64,000 nt of DNA from the NCBI GenBank assembly GCA_946811695.1, contig OX328125.1:96918260-96982259 (forward strand), in the 5' to 3' direction. This DNA comes from Gonocerus acuteangulatus. Its lineage: Eukaryota; Arthropoda; Insecta; Hemiptera; Coreidae. Of this stretch, positions 1-11,734 are shown piece by piece. Positions within the stretch are counted from its first letter, which is position 1, and the number at the start of each line of letters is the position of its first letter. Position numbers and translations under genes: made by a program. Below the pieces are notes generated by a model that made no database searches, had not been told where the DNA came from, and saw nothing but the letters and a program-made list of their open reading frames with translations.

Positions 1-121
1 TAAGAAAATACAATATTACAATATATCTGAATATATGAAAATACAATATTACAATATATCTGAATATATGAAAATACAATATTACAATATATCTGAATAT
101 ATGAAAATACAATATTACAAT
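1..121. repeat. 33-bp AT-rich tandem repeat at window edge
   Basis: A 33-bp unit containing GAAAATACAATATTACAA recurs with starts at 4, 37, 70 and 103, almost without change. The array is cut by the window start, so its true length is unknown. No coding content. Confidence 0.9.
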
Positions 122-373
122 AATGCATAAAGTTTATACAAATAATCAATTATGTTTACAGAATTTTACAAGGTAAAAAGTTAAGGGATTTCACACTCCT
201 TTAGTTTTATATTGTCAAATGTAAGATTTTAGTATAGTACGGATGTATAGTTTTAACATTTTAAGACTTAGATGTTTTTTAGAAATAAAAAAGTCTCTTT
301 TGTTAGACACACTTATAAGGATATATTTTTATTTTATTTATTTATTTTATGTATATAACCACATATAAACCTA

Positions 374-440
374 CACACACGCACACAACACACACACACA
401 CACGCAAACACACACACACACACGCAAACACACACACATC
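374..440. repeat. (CA)n microsatellite
   Basis: Imperfect CA dinucleotide run with CG interruptions. The reading frame across it is an artefact of the repeat. Confidence 0.85.
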
Positions 441-504
441 CACATATTTGTTTATTTACATTTATTTAAAAGCATGCATACATATAAACGTTTTATTCAA
501 TTTA

Positions 505-694
505 GGTTTTATTTTTGATGGTTCTGTTATAATTTGTTTAGTAGATTGGTCTTGCCTAGGTAGTTCAATATCTCATCTATATATTTGCTTCCATCGCCGA
601 GTAATTCAGTCACATTGTAAGGCAAGTCATAGTTTTGTTGCTGTAAACAGTCAGTCAGTATGTGCTTTATATTCAGTAGTGTGTTACATTTTGT
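505..694 (-). pseudogene. LINE 3' end: C-terminal knuckle and tail of RT-RNase H ORF
   Basis: Read on the minus strand from 694 to the stop at 528 this gives about 55 codons without interruption, including KHILTDC, LPYNVTELLGDGSKYIDEIL and LGKTNLLNKL. This is nearly the same protein as the LINE fragment ending at 44893, so it is a second copy of that subfamily. Only the second half of the C-terminal CX2CX7HX4C knuckle and the ~40 residues after it remain. The reverse transcriptase and RNase H domains are absent. It is a short retrotransposon relic, not a gene. Confidence 0.75.
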
Positions 695-725
695 AACACT
701 AGTTTAAGGCATTAGATGCTATTCT

Positions 726-851
726 AAAGGGGTTAGAGTTGCGACAATTTATGACAAGCCGTATCGTCTACAATCCAAGAGAAAATTCTGGTATCTGAAA
801 AACGAGTTTGCATATTCGACAGTTTGACAAGGTAGGGACGATACGTTTTTG
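726..851 (-). mobile_element. Partial copy of the TCGTCCCTACC-TIR MITE
   Basis: The reverse complement matches one half of the intact MITE at 40614-40868, from the terminal TCGTCCCTACC inward through CTGAAAAACGAG and GCGACAAGCCGTATC to a GGGGTTA block. The other terminus is missing. Confidence 0.75.
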
Positions 852-859
852 TGAGGTTG

Positions 860-1115
860 CCGTGATAAATTAGAATCTAGGACATATTTGTTTTACAGAG
901 CCCCTGGACGGTGCATACTAGCTCGATGATCGATACTGATGGTTCTGATAACCGCAAAGTCGGTTAATAGCTGAGGTAATGTTGGGATATTGAACAATCC
1001 ACCTCCAACTAGACTAGTTCTCGCGCTAGCAGCTAAATATAGATTCCTAGGACCACATATATTAGCTGGAGGTAGGTCAGGGTATAGAACTGCTTACCTC
1101 CAGCCGGACGAAGAA
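860..1115. repeat. Two-copy interspersed repeat, copy 1
   Basis: Shares an ordered set of blocks with 8040-8225: GATCGAT.CTGATG, ATTGAACAA, CTAGACTAGTTCTC, GCTAGCAGCT, GGAG.TAGGTCAGGG. Spacing is similar but not identical. I do not recognise the family and see no coding frame, terminal repeats or poly-A tail. Confidence 0.6.
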
Positions 1116-1439
1116 GTAAAAAAAAAGAATCTTTACAATGCTCACAGCACACCTAGTGTGATAATGCGAAGATCGGAAAAATGCTAGTTTGGTCAAAAAC
1201 AATGTACTTTCTTTATTCATGGGCTCACCAGAGAAGTTCTTCCCTTATGGGGTAATACTAAGGGGTAAATCCTTTTATTGAATTTATAAATAACAAACAA
1301 ATCAATATTTTTCAATTATTTATGTCAAATGTTTTAAAAGGGATGTAAAAGTATCCAAAAAAATAAGTTTAAATTATTGGGGAAAAAAATGGCAGCGCTC
1401 TGTCTGGCAAACATCTTTTTTCACGGAAAAAGGTTGAAT

Positions 1440-1585
1440 CTAGTGAAGTACGTAGGATTTTTAAGAAATATTAATTTTTTCGAAAATTGTGAACAATTAT
1501 TCATTTTCTATGAAAACATCCGTCGAAAATCGCTCATAAAATCGTTATAATTCAATGAATCGACAAAACCTACGTGCTTCACTAG
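1440..1585. mobile_element. Small TIR element, 146 bp
   Basis: CTAGTGAAGTACGTAGGATT at 1440 is matched in inverted orientation by AACCTACGTGCTTCACTAG ending at 1585, giving about 21-bp arms with two mismatches around a 100-bp AT-rich core. Looks like a non-autonomous DNA transposon. Flanking duplications are not clear. The rest of 1200-1858 shows nothing recognisable. Confidence 0.5.
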
Positions 1586-1858
1586 CAAATTTCATTAGGA
1601 ATCTTGATTTAAAATTTGAAGTTGATCGGTCATAAATTGAAGACACCAGGGCATCGCCCGATTTGAAAAGTGTAATTATGAAAAAACGACTTTAATGTTT
1701 AATGTTCTGAAATGTTAATTTTTTTTCCTATTTAATTTTTTTCATAATTTTTTCTAATAAAGATTAAAAAAAAGGGTTTTAATTTTGAAATGTATTAAAG
1801 AAGGTCCATCTTAAGAATTAAAAAGGGACCAATCGAAGCTCTCTCAAAAACTTATCTT

Positions 1859-4800
1859 CAAATCAGCATCATGTTCTCTCGTCATATTACTTAAGATAGC
1901 ATTTTAGCTTATGAAAAACAAGGTTATCCCTTAACACAGCAGGATCTATGAAATGGCAACGAGAATATTCTCTGAGACTTAATGATCATAAAAGTCAATA
2001 CACAGCAAAACAAATTATTACAGAAATATTATTAAAGTAAATTGAGGAATATTGTATATGAAGTCAATTTGATTGGATTAATAGGAATTGTGACAATTTG
2101 TTGGAATCAGATGCTAAATCAGCATCATGTTCTCTCGTCATATTACTTAAGATAGCATTTTAGCTTATGAAAAACACTGTAAAAACAAGGTTATCCCTTA
2201 ACACAGCAGGATCTATGAGATGGCGGCAACGAGAATATTCTCTGAGACTAATGATCATAAAAGTCAATACACAGCAAAACAAATTATTACAGAAATATTA
2301 TTAAAGTAAATTGAGGAATATTGTATATGAAGTCAATTTGATTGGATTAATAGGAATTGTGACAATTTGTTGGAATCAGATGCTAAATCAGCATCATGTT
2401 CTCTCGTCATATTACTTAAGATAGCATTTTAGCTTATGAAAAACACTGTAAAAACAAGGTTATCCCTTAACACAGCAGGATCTATGAGATGGCGGCAACG
2501 AGAATATTCTCTGAGACTAATGATCATAAAAGTCAATACACAGCAAAACAAATTATTACAGAAATATTATTAAAGTAAATTGAGGAATATTGTATATGAA
2601 GTCAATTTGATTGGATTAATAGGAATTGTGACAATTTGTTGGAATCAGATGCTAAATCAGCATCATGTTCTCTCGTCATATTACTTAAGATAGCATTTTA
2701 GCTTATGAAAAACACTGTAAAAACAAGGTTATCCCTTAACACAGCAGGATCTATGAGATGGCGGCAACGAGAATATTCTCTGAGACTTAATGATCATAAA
2801 AGTCAATACACAGCAAAACAAATTATTACAGAAATATTATTAAAGTAAATTGAGGAATATTGTATATGAAGTCAATTTGATTGGATTAATAGGAATTGTG
2901 ACAATTTGTTGGAATCAGATGCTAAATCAGCATCATGTTCTCTCGTCATATTACTTAAGATAGCATTTTAGCTTATGAAAAACACTGTAAAAACAAGGTT
3001 ATCCCTTAACACAGCAGGATCTATGAGATGGCGGCAACGAGAATATTCTCTGAGACTAATGATCATAAAAGTCAATACACAGCAAAACAAATTATTACAG
3101 AAATATTATTAAAGTAAATTGAGGAATATTGTATATGAAGTCAATTTGATTGGATTAATAGGAATTGTGACAATTTGTTGGAATCAGATGCTAAATCAGC
3201 ATCATGTTCTCTCGTCATATTACTTAAGATAGCATTTTAGCTTATGAAAAACACTGTAAAAACAAGGTTATCCCTTAACACAGCAGGATCTATGAGATGG
3301 CGGCAACGAGAATATTCTCTGAGACTTAATGATCATAAAAGTCAATACACAGCAAAACAAATTATTACAGAAATATTATTAAAGTAAATTGAGGAATATT
3401 GTATATGAAGTCAATTTGATTGGATTAATAGGAATTGTGACAATTTGTTGGAATCAGATGCTAAATCAGCATCATGTTCTCTCGTCATATTACTTAAGAT
3501 AGCATTTTAGCTTATGAAAAACACTGTAAAAACAAGGTTATCCCTTAACACAGCAGGATCTATGAGATGGCGGCAACGAGAATATTCTCTGAGACTAATG
3601 ATCATAAAAGTCAATACACAGCAAAACAAATTATTACAGAAATATTATTAAAGTAAATTGAGGAATATTGTATATGAAGTCAATTTGATTGGATTAATAG
3701 GAATTGTGACAATTTGTTGGAATCAGATGCTAAATCAGCATCATGTTCTCTCGTCATATTACTTAAGATAGCATTTTAGCTTATGAAAAACACTGTAAAA
3801 ACAAGGTTATCCCTTAACACAGCAGGATCTATGAGATGGCGGCAACGAGAATATTCTCTGAGACTAATGATCATAAAAGTCAATACACAGCAAAACAAAT
3901 TATTACAGAAATATTATTAAAGTAAATTGAGGAATATTGTATATGAAGTCAATTTGATTGGATTAATAGGAATTGTGACAATTTGTTGGAATCAGATGCT
4001 AAATCAGCATCATGTTCTCTCGTCATATTACTTAAGATAGCATTTTAGCTTATGAAAAACACTGTAAAAACAAGGTTACCCCTTAAAACAGCAGGATCTA
4101 TGAGATGGCGGCAACGAGAATATTCTCTGAGACTTATGATCATAAAAGTCAATACACAGCAAAACAAATTATTACAGAAATATTATTAAAGTAAATTGAG
4201 GAATATTGTATATGAAGTCAATTTGATTGGATTAATAGGAATTGTGACAATTTGTTGGAATCAGATGCTAAATCAGCATCATGTTCTCTCGTCATATTAC
4301 TTAAGATAGCATTTTAGCTTATGAAAAACACTGTAAAAACAAGGTTATCCCTTAACACAGCAGGATCTATGAGATGGCGGCAACGAGAATATTCTCTGAG
4401 ACTAATGATCATAAAAGTCAATACACAGCAAAACAAATTATTACAGAAATATTATTAAAGTAAATTGAGGAATATTGTATATGAAGTCAATTTGATTGGA
4501 TTAATAGGAATTGTGACAATTTGTTGGAATCAGATGCTAAATCAGCATCATGTTCTCTCGTCATATTACTTAAGATAGCATTTTAGCTTATGAAAAACAC
4601 TGTAAAAACAAGGTTACCCCTTAAAACAGCAGGATCTATGAGATGGCGGCAACGAGAATATTCTCTGAGACTTATGATCATAAAAGTCAATACACAGCAA
4701 AACAAATTATTACAGAAATATTATTAAAGTAAATTGAGGAATATTGTATATGAAGTCAATTTGATTGGATTAATAGGAATTGTGACAATTTGTTGGAATC

Positions 4801-4986
4801 AGATGCTAAATCAGCATCATGTTCTCTCGTCATATTACTTAAGATAGCATTTTAGCTTATGAAAAACACTGTAAAAACAAGGTTATCCCTTAACACAGCA
4901 GGATCTATGAGATGGCGGCAACGAGAATATTCTCTGAGACTAATGATCATAAAAGTCAATACACAGCAAAACAAATTATTACAGAA
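1859..4986. repeat. 269-bp satellite, about 11.7 copies
   Basis: Unit starts (at AAATCAGCATCATG) fall near 1861, 2116, 2385, 2654, 2924, 3193, 3463, 3732, 4001, 4270, 4539 and 4808. Period is 269 or 270 bp except the first copy, which is shortened to about 255 bp. Two variants alternate irregularly: GAGACTAATG and GAGACTTAATG; a third (GAGACTTATG with TTACCCC) marks two copies near 4070 and 4610. Each unit has an open stretch from ATGAAAAACACTG. In the two full copies with GAGACTTAATG (near 2785 and 3325) it can run 49 codons to TAA, while other copies stop earlier in a different frame. I infer no real gene. The near-identity of copies implies recent amplification or gene conversion. Confidence 0.95.
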
Positions 4987-5889
4987 TGCCTTTAAACGAG
5001 ATAAAATGGCTTACTTGAGACAGACCAATACTTGTTTCATTTCATATTTCAGCCCAAGTCTTGGGACTTCTGATGCTAAGTCATCTTGGATTCCGAGAGC
5101 GCCTTGAATTGAACTACATGCTAACCTGCATTACTAAATTGTATTGAAGAATAGTATACCTTCACGGCTTCCTAAAACCAATCAATGTAGGATATACTCC
5201 TCATGCAAAGAGAGTTAAAACCAACGAGTATGTTTCCTATTCGTCGACACGTTATTAGCAAGTTACTACGATATGAAAAAATAGTTACGACGCTTCCTAG
5301 TCACATTTTATAGACCATTTTTGAAAATTATATAAAGTCGAAACGAATTTATAGGTACGAAAAATGATCATCGAAAATTCTTTCGATTTTTTATTTTAAT
5401 AATTTACTATTCAGTAAATTTATTTTTATTGAAGGATATTTAATTATATATTATTAGTTATACTATTTAATTCTCATGTGCGAATATTGTTATTTTGTAA
5501 CTCTACATATTTTAATGTGTTAATAATAGCGAAATATTGTACATATTGCTATAATCGTTAACATTTAAAATTTACTAACATTAGGACTAACTAAATAAAT
5601 ATATAAGCCGAACTCCTTCGCTAAGGGAAAGCAAAAAAATATATGTATATATTAATTTCTCAGCAGGTAACCAATGGAGGCAGTTTAATATAAATACATA
5701 TTTGCAGGAACTATGTTATTATAGCGTATTTCCTTAACGCTCTTGTCCATTGTATCATTTGTACAGCTTAAAATAAAAAAGGTTCAATGCTTATGGTATA
5801 TTTTTGTAATTTAATATTTTTTTAAGCTCAGACGGTTAAAATTTTAAAGGAAAATAAATAAATTAATTCATTCAATCTCATGGCACAGG
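4987..5889. mobile_element. Insertion splitting the last satellite copy
   Basis: The twelfth copy stops after ATTATTACAGA at about 4986, and the very next satellite bases (AAATATTATTAAAGTAAATTG) resume at 5890. The 0.9 kb between is therefore an insertion into a satellite unit. ACAG stands on both sides and could be a short target duplication. The insert is AT-rich, has no ORF of note and no terminal inverted repeats I can see. Family unknown. Confidence 0.6.
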
Positions 5890-5972
5890 GAAATATTATT
5901 AAAGTAAATTGAGGAATATTGTATATGAAGAATTTGATTGGATTGTGACAATTTGTTGGAATCAGATGCTAT
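5890..5972. repeat. Detached second half of the twelfth satellite copy
   Basis: Matches the satellite from AAATATTATTAAAG to CAGATGCT, with a small deletion (GTC after GAA, and TTAATAGGAA). It ends where a new unit would begin, so it is the end of the array. Confidence 0.85.
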
Positions 5973-6164
5973 TACATAATTTTATAATAATAAACAATCA
6001 ATTTATAACGAAAAGGTCACATGGTGGTTGTTTTTTTTTTTAAATCAAACGAGAATTTTTTCTGCTGTTTTAGCAGGACAAATTTGCAAGCCTTTTTTAA
6101 AAGCTCCTAGCGGTAGCTTTGCGAATCTTCGTCTGGCGGGCAATTTCTATTGAAACATCGTACA

Positions 6165-6640
6165 AAGTAACCCCCCCCCCCCCCACTTTCCAATAGACCA
6201 ATTCAGTTCTTTTTTACCACACTTCTTTCTCATGAGATACCCACGACGTATTTCGCGTTTCGGTATGTGTATATTAGTAATGTGGGTCCGGAGTAACCCC
6301 CCACCTAATGAACCGATTTAGTTTACTTTTACAACCCATTTACCTCTGTAGGTTACCACTACGAATACAGAGTTTCGTCGAAATATAACAAAAATTACGG
6401 CTGGTAGTGGCTAATTGGTAATGTGGGTCTGGAGTAACCCCCCCCCCCTATAAACGGATTTAGTTTATTTTTACAACGTATTTTTTTCTTTAGGTGACCA
6501 CAAAAAACAACAACAAAAAAACGATGAAATATAACAAAAACTACGGCTGGCATGGTCAAATTAGTGTTTTGGGTTCGGGGTAAACCCCCCGCCTTCCGGT
6601 GGACCGATTTTGGTGGTTAACGAATTTGTTCAATACCAAG
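6165..6640. repeat. Degenerate ~130-bp repeats with C-runs
   Basis: Four diverged units each contain GTGGGTC.GGAGTAACCCCCC, a CCGATTTAGTTTA.TTTTACAAC block and GAAATATAACAAAAA.TACGGCTGG. Related units lie at 54600-54770. C-run length varies between units. No coding content. Confidence 0.7.
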
Positions 6641-7289
6641 ATTCGAGACGAAAAACAAATACCCTGCCGGCTATCGTGTACAGACACATACACACACGCG
6701 CGCGCATATATATATATAGGGGAGGTGTTGTACCTCTGACCACATTGTACCTTTGACCACCGAGGCTGTGGGGGCATGTAGCAACATTTCATAAATTTAG
6801 CTTTAATCAGTATTTAGCTCCTTCCCTAGAGGGCTTGAGTAACCTACTTTGGATAGTTCAAGTCAAAGAGGATTCTTGCAAAAAATACTTATCCATTTTT
6901 ATCATAAAAATGTAAGTTATTTATTCATGACGTTTTGCCTCATAATATTTTTTGTATTATGTCTTTTTAGATGGAAATCATTTGATAAAGTAGCTATTAC
7001 AATAAGAAACATGGCGTAGCTTCCGAAATTGATTTCTTAACCCTAAAATTTTTAGCATGCTTTTTAATTTTCACTATCAGGGTGTTGTACCTCTGACAAT
7101 GACTAGGTGTTGTTCCTTTGACCAGGTCAAACACCTGAGTAATTTTTTCATAATTCAATTTTTATGTTCTTCTGCCACATATTTTTTTAAAAAAATACTT
7201 AATATTGGTTGCTTCAATTATCCAAAGAATTTAAAAAATAATAAATTAATAATTTCAAACTGAATTTATCAATCCTCGGTGTAGCAGAT

Positions 7290-7610
7290 CAAACTTATCG
7301 CCCCTTATCGTTCCTCCTGAAGTTGTAAGGCCTCATCGAAAAGCTCATGCAAGGAAAATGTCAAATAGGGAACGGCCTCGTATCCTGACAGATATTCATG
7401 AAAAGCTAATTATTGAAGGTGAAAAAAAAAAAACGAAAGCACCACCCTAAATGTAAGACACCACATACAAATAAACCCCTTCCAAAAAAAAAAAGTGGCA
7501 AATAAAAAGAAAATTATTCTGACAGTTCAGATTCTGATACTGACACCGAAATTTCTTCAGGAGGAAGTGACGTTGATTCGTCTGATAAATGTTGTGAGTT
7601 ACGTCGATGA
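7290..7610 (+). pseudogene. Transposase-like C-terminal tail (pogo/jerky type)
   Basis: The plus frame near 7300 reads VPPEVVRPHRKAHARKMSN, then RERPRILTDIHEKLIIEGE and a lysine run, stops, and after a frame change gives an acidic serine stretch DSSDSDTDTEISSGGSDVD. A basic stretch, an RILTDxxEK motif, lysines and an acidic tail are the usual C-terminal order of pogo/Tigger and jerky-like transposases. The DDE catalytic part is not visible upstream. Poly-A runs of 10-12 nt are likely sites of frameshift. Identification rests on motif order only, so moderate confidence. Confidence 0.45.
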
Positions 7611-7827
7611 CCACTAACAATTTGAAAAATATGATTTGGAAAAAGGAAATTTTTTTCTTTTTAAAAGTAAAAGTAAAAAGACTATTACATATTTAGTAAG
7701 ATATCTGTGGTATTAAATGTCCAATGTTTAAGATCCAATATTTGAAAAAAAAAATTATAGGGAATAAAAGGTTCAAAATTGGTTCTAAATTCATTCATGA
7801 GCGAAATCATGGCAGAAATATGTCATG

Positions 7828-8020
7828 TTTTTTTTTTGTTTTTTTGTGTTTTTTTTACGGCACATCGACAATTCTTGGCCATTCGCGCCGACATCCAGGG
7901 TGCCGCCAGGAATTTTCTCAGCGAGCCTTGAGATGAGAAAATTCTTGGCGCCGGTGGGGATCGAACCCACCATCTCCCGCTAATGAATCTAGCGCGCTAG
8001 CCACTAGACCACGGGAGACC
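7828..8020 (-). mobile_element. tRNA-headed SINE, complete, 9-bp TSD
   Basis: On the minus strand the element starts with a tRNA-like head (GGTCTCCCGTGGTCTAGTGG, then box B GGTTCGATCCCC), continues through CCTCGCTGCACCCTGGATGTCGGC-type body, and ends in the CGCCGT tail and a poly-A stretch (T-run 7828-7857 on plus). TGTCATGTT occurs at 7821-7829 and 8028-8036 as a target duplication. The head has internal A and B boxes for RNA polymerase III. Lacking a clean acceptor stem and sitting between duplications, it is a retroposon and not a tRNA gene. Confidence 0.85.
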
Positions 8021-8039
8021 CTACGTCTGTCATGTTATT

Positions 8040-8225
8040 GTAGGGTTTGCTGTATATTGGTTTCCCAGTGCCTCCTGGCTGGAGACAAGCTTGTTGATCG
8101 ATCCTGATGTGTTGGCTGCATATTGAACAAGCTGACTCCCGCTAGACTAGTTCTCAAGCTAGCAGCTGTGCATTTGATCCTAGCACAATATAGTCTAACT
8201 GGAGATAGGTCAGGGACTGTCTAGC
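8040..8225. repeat. Two-copy interspersed repeat, copy 2
   Basis: Same ordered blocks as 860-1115 (CTAGACTAGTTCTCAAGCTA, GCAGCTGTGCATTTGATCCT). It abuts the target duplication of the SINE at 8020, so the SINE inserted beside or inside this repeat. Confidence 0.6.
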
Positions 8226-8539
8226 CTCACTAAAGAGAATTTCGACCTGGCCCTACGGTTGGAAGGTTCACAGTCTCAAGTTCTGGCTGAAAGACTTCTT
8301 ACTTATCAGCTTTTCAGGGGAGACCGAAAAGGGGTATAAAATGAAGTTCTGACAGAAAATATTTATTTATTTATTGCTGGACCGCAACAGAGGCGATTAG
8401 CAAATTCTTTAGTCTATACGGGAAGGAAATAAATGTAGCTAAATAAGACAGAAAACAAATATAGTTTAAGGCTGCTAAATCTAAATGACCTAATTTATAT
8501 TTAAAATTATACCAAGAATCCCTCCTTTTTTTGTTACAT

Positions 8540-9160
8540 TGTGGCACGTTTCTTCCTCCCTCCATAGGAAGGAAACTCGCTTATGAGGTTACCCTCTTGA
8601 GGAAATCTAATGGTGCCGCCTATATAAGTACATACGCAGAAACATATGTTTATTTATCCGATTACTCTTTAGTTGGCTCAAAAATAGGCTCTTTGACACG
8701 CCTTAAATTCAACCAAAAAAAAAAAAAAAATGGGCTCATTTTAATGACATGGCTACAAAAATACTTTGTGTGAGTGGAGTTCGTTAAGCAGCAGAATCCC
8801 CACACCGGAAGCGGGCGAATTTTGGGCAAAACAAATCACAAAGCTTACGGTTTTGCGATTCTAGGCTTCAAGATACACCTTTGATAAATAATTATACGTG
8901 GGGAATCCAATGAAACCATTTCTAAAGCCATATTTATAATCGTTGTCTAGGAAAATAGGGGAGGGGACATATATCTCGAAACCGGTTGAGAAATCGTAGT
9001 AAATTTAAAGAATTTATTTGAAAGCTTATTAAATTTAGTACAAATATGATTCTAATGCGATTTTCGATAGTGCGATCTGATTTAGAGAAATCAGTTTTTA
9101 AATTGATTATTTTCCGCATAGGTTACTGTCATTTTCCTTATGTGGCACCTAAGATCCAAC
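8540..9160 (+). mobile_element. Rep-A family copy, diverged
   Basis: Begins with the family hairpin head (TCCTCCCTCCATAGGAAGGA) and has body blocks AATGAAACCATTTCTAAAG and CGAAACCGGTTGAGAAATCG, then the tail block GGTTACTGTCATTTTCC.TA.TGTGGC. No coding capacity. A LINE follows directly, so the LINE probably inserted at its 3' end. Confidence 0.65.
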
Positions 9161-10374
9161 CTCCTTGAACAAAATAATCTCCTTAACCCTCTCCACCATA
9201 CTCCACTCAATAAAAATCACCCATGACATTCAAACTACCATAGATAACCATCAACTCACTATCCTAGTTCTCCTAGATTTTTCAAAAGCATTTGATACAG
9301 TTGACCATCAAATCCTCTTCACCAAACTCCAATCCCTTTCCTTTTCCATTAGTGCTATTAGCTGGTTCCAATCCTTTCTATCCAATCGATCCCAATACGT
9401 GGTCATCCCCGACAGCAATCCCTCTAGCCCTCTTCCTCTTTCCTGTGGTGTACCCCAGGGCTCCTCGTTATTCCCAACTCTATTTTCTGTTTACATTAAT
9501 AATCTTCCTCTTTCCATAGTTATTCCTAGTTCCATCATTACCCTGACGTTACCCAGATCTACCTACCCTTTAAGCCCTCTTTCCTACGAGATGCTGTAGA
9601 CAAGCTTCAAGTAGATCTTAATAATATCAATGCTTGGGCCGCAGCTAATAAGCTTTCCCTGAATCCAGATAAATCCAAAGCCATTTTTATAGGCTCCCAA
9701 TCCCTCATAAGTTCCACCTCCCCTTTTCCAGCCCTTTACCTCGACAGCATACCTATAATATATTCTAAATCAGTTAAAAACCTTGGAATCATATTTTATC
9801 AAAACCTTTCCTGGAAAAATCATATTTCCCAAATTTTCCATCGATCCATATTTATCCTGAGACAGCTCAACCTCTCCCGCCATCTCCTGCCAACAAAGAC
9901 CCGTCAACTCTCTGTAACCTCCCTATTATTCCCCCAGTTTGACTATGGTTGTTTGGTGTACAATGGACTTTCTGGCGATCTCGAGGCAAAACTCAAACGC
10001 CTCATGAACTGTTTCGTTGGTTTTATCCTCGGGGTCCCCAGATACACCCACGTATCACATTTCCACCAGGAGCTAAATTGGCTATTCCCCTTTATTGTCG
10101 ACAGTACATCCTCGGCTCAGTCCTTTACCAAGTAATTCAATCCCAAACTCCTTAAATTTAAATCCTCTGTTCACTCCCGTAACACCCGATCTCGTCCTTC
10201 CTTCCCGATCTTTATATTCCTTCCCACCGAACAGCAATATTCGAAAAATCATTCGTCACCCGTGCCGCCTCGCTATGGATTCCTTATCTCTTTTTGTCCG
10301 CAACCTAGAAACCTTTAAATCCCGACTCTTCCACCACCTTCTACCCCTGCAAGTTTTACCCAATCCCTAATTTA
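9140..10374 (+). pseudogene. CR1/L2-like LINE reverse transcriptase, frameshifted
   Basis: Reads LLEQNNLLNPLHH near 9160, then after frame changes VLLDFSKAFDTVDHQIL (RT block with catalytic Asp) and CGVPQGSSLFPTLFSVYINN. After another shift near 9540 it continues as TQIYLPFKPSFLRDAVDKLQ, NINAWAAANKLSLNPDKSKA and SVKNLGIIFYQNLSWKNHIS, and ends with LSVRNLETFKSRLFHHLLPL, the usual C-terminus of CR1/L2/Rex-like elements. The YADD box falls at a frame break. Endonuclease and 5' RT blocks are missing. At least three frameshifts make it dead. It differs from the RNase H-type LINEs in the rest of the window, with no RNase H domain. Confidence 0.85.
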
Positions 10375-10513
10375 TATAGAAGCTGTATATTATATGTATA
10401 CTGGTAGTATTTATAAGTTTATATATTAAATTGTTTATTATATTGTAATTTCAAAATTATTCCTATGGGAGTTGTGTCCCGGAGTAAGAATAAAAAATTT
10501 TCATTTCATTTCT
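10375..10513 (+). mobile_element. 3' UTR and tail of the CR1/L2-like LINE
   Basis: Non-coding stretch after the RT remains, ending GTTGTGTCCCGGAGTAAGAA then TTTTCATTTCATTTCT. Short microsatellite-like ends of this kind replace poly-A in CR1/L2-type elements. From 10514 to 11292 I see nothing recognisable. Confidence 0.6.
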
Positions 10514-11318
10514 ATGATCTTCATTCTCTTTGAGATTATATTTTACATTCGTTAACATTTTTCACGAATGTTCAACACATAAAAACATTAACTGTTCCTG
10601 TTGTAAGTTTTTTAAATGGCCCTGGGGGATGAATGGAAACGCAGTTCTGCGAACTGAACTTTTTTAATATTTACAGAGGTTTTGTATGCCGCGCGCAAAA
10701 AGAAATGCACATTTTTTCGGAGGAAACACAAGATATTATATGATTCTTATAATTTCTCGAGTTAACTCGGGCTTCTAAGAAACAGCCAAAACCTTTTCCT
10801 GATCTTCGGACGGATTTTAAAGTAAAGCAAATTTATTTTTCCTTTAGGTAAATCATTCTGATCATGAAATTATCGTTTGGTAAGAAAGGATTTTAGGACC
10901 TTCAAATAGAAATATTTGAGGGATCACTAGAAAATCAGTTCCCCTGGTGATCTGCCAGCTGAGAAAGACACGAGGGAGTTAATGGGAATAAAAGCAGATC
11001 CCGTTCCTCGGACTGGGGTTTGCCTAGCTATTTATCAAGAAGAAGCCATTAATCTGGACCGACATGATTCGAGCAATCTAGGAAGGCAGGCGGCCGAGCT
11101 AATCCAGTAAATAGTGCTAGAAGGATTTAGACACTAATAAATATCTCTATTATTGGCTGCGGTTTAAGAAGCAACAATTGTTCGAAAATAAAAAAAATAT
11201 ACATCACGCAGGAGCTGCATAACTAAACACATTACTCAGAAGGCGGATAGTGCACAAAGCCTTACTGAAAAATCGGCTTAAAATGACTAAATAAAACAAA
11301 AGTATGAGTGATTTTATT

Positions 11319-11481
11319 AAATTTTAACGTCCATTTATTATTTATTCCTAGCCAGGATAGGGCTGGTGCCTTTTCTTTTTTCTAAAGGAAAGCCACCACC
11401 CCTAGTGGTAATCGAACCCACGACCCTTTGGCACGGAGTGTTAAGTGCTTACGCCTTAACACTCACGGCCACCAGGCCTCC
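11319..11481 (-). mobile_element. Class-II-tRNA-headed SINE with a 26-bp TSD
   Basis: On the minus strand the head reads GGAGGCCTGGTGGCCGTGAG, TGTTAAGGCG (box A like tRNA-Leu/Ser), a long variable-arm-like region, then GGGTTCGATTACC (box B). The body runs through CCTTTAGAAAAAAGAAAAGG and ends near GGACGTTAAAATTT. Flanks 11293-11318 and 11482-11507 match over 26 bp with three mismatches and are taken as a long target duplication. A second copy is at 15225-15368. Confidence 0.8.
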
Positions 11482-11734
11482 AAAACTAAAATATGAATGA
11501 TTTTATTTATTTAGAGCTTCAAGAGAGATTTTGAGATATTTAGAGATTTTATTCTTGTATATTTTTAATGAACATCTGACTTAAAAATTCATTAATTAAT
11601 TCATTTTTCTTTCAAGTGTGTAGAGTATGATAGCTAATAAATACAAAGAAACTTCACAATTTTGTTTATCGGCTTACCGGAATAATCCACTTGTATAAAG
11701 AGAATATCTCAGCCTAGTAACCGGATGTTCAGCG

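Noticed and set aside
4859..5107. 82-codon ORF at the end of the satellite
   Set aside because: It is satellite sequence running by chance into the inserted sequence after 4987. No protein motif.
7948..8020. tRNA gene on the minus strand
   Set aside because: Box A and B are present, but the arms do not form a proper cloverleaf, and the sequence continues into a repeated SINE body with poly-A and target duplications. The same holds for 11319, 15225, 17040, 31390 and 46432.
9292..9519. Second ORF overlapping the LINE RT
   Set aside because: Out-of-frame shadow of the RT reading frame at 9165-9599.
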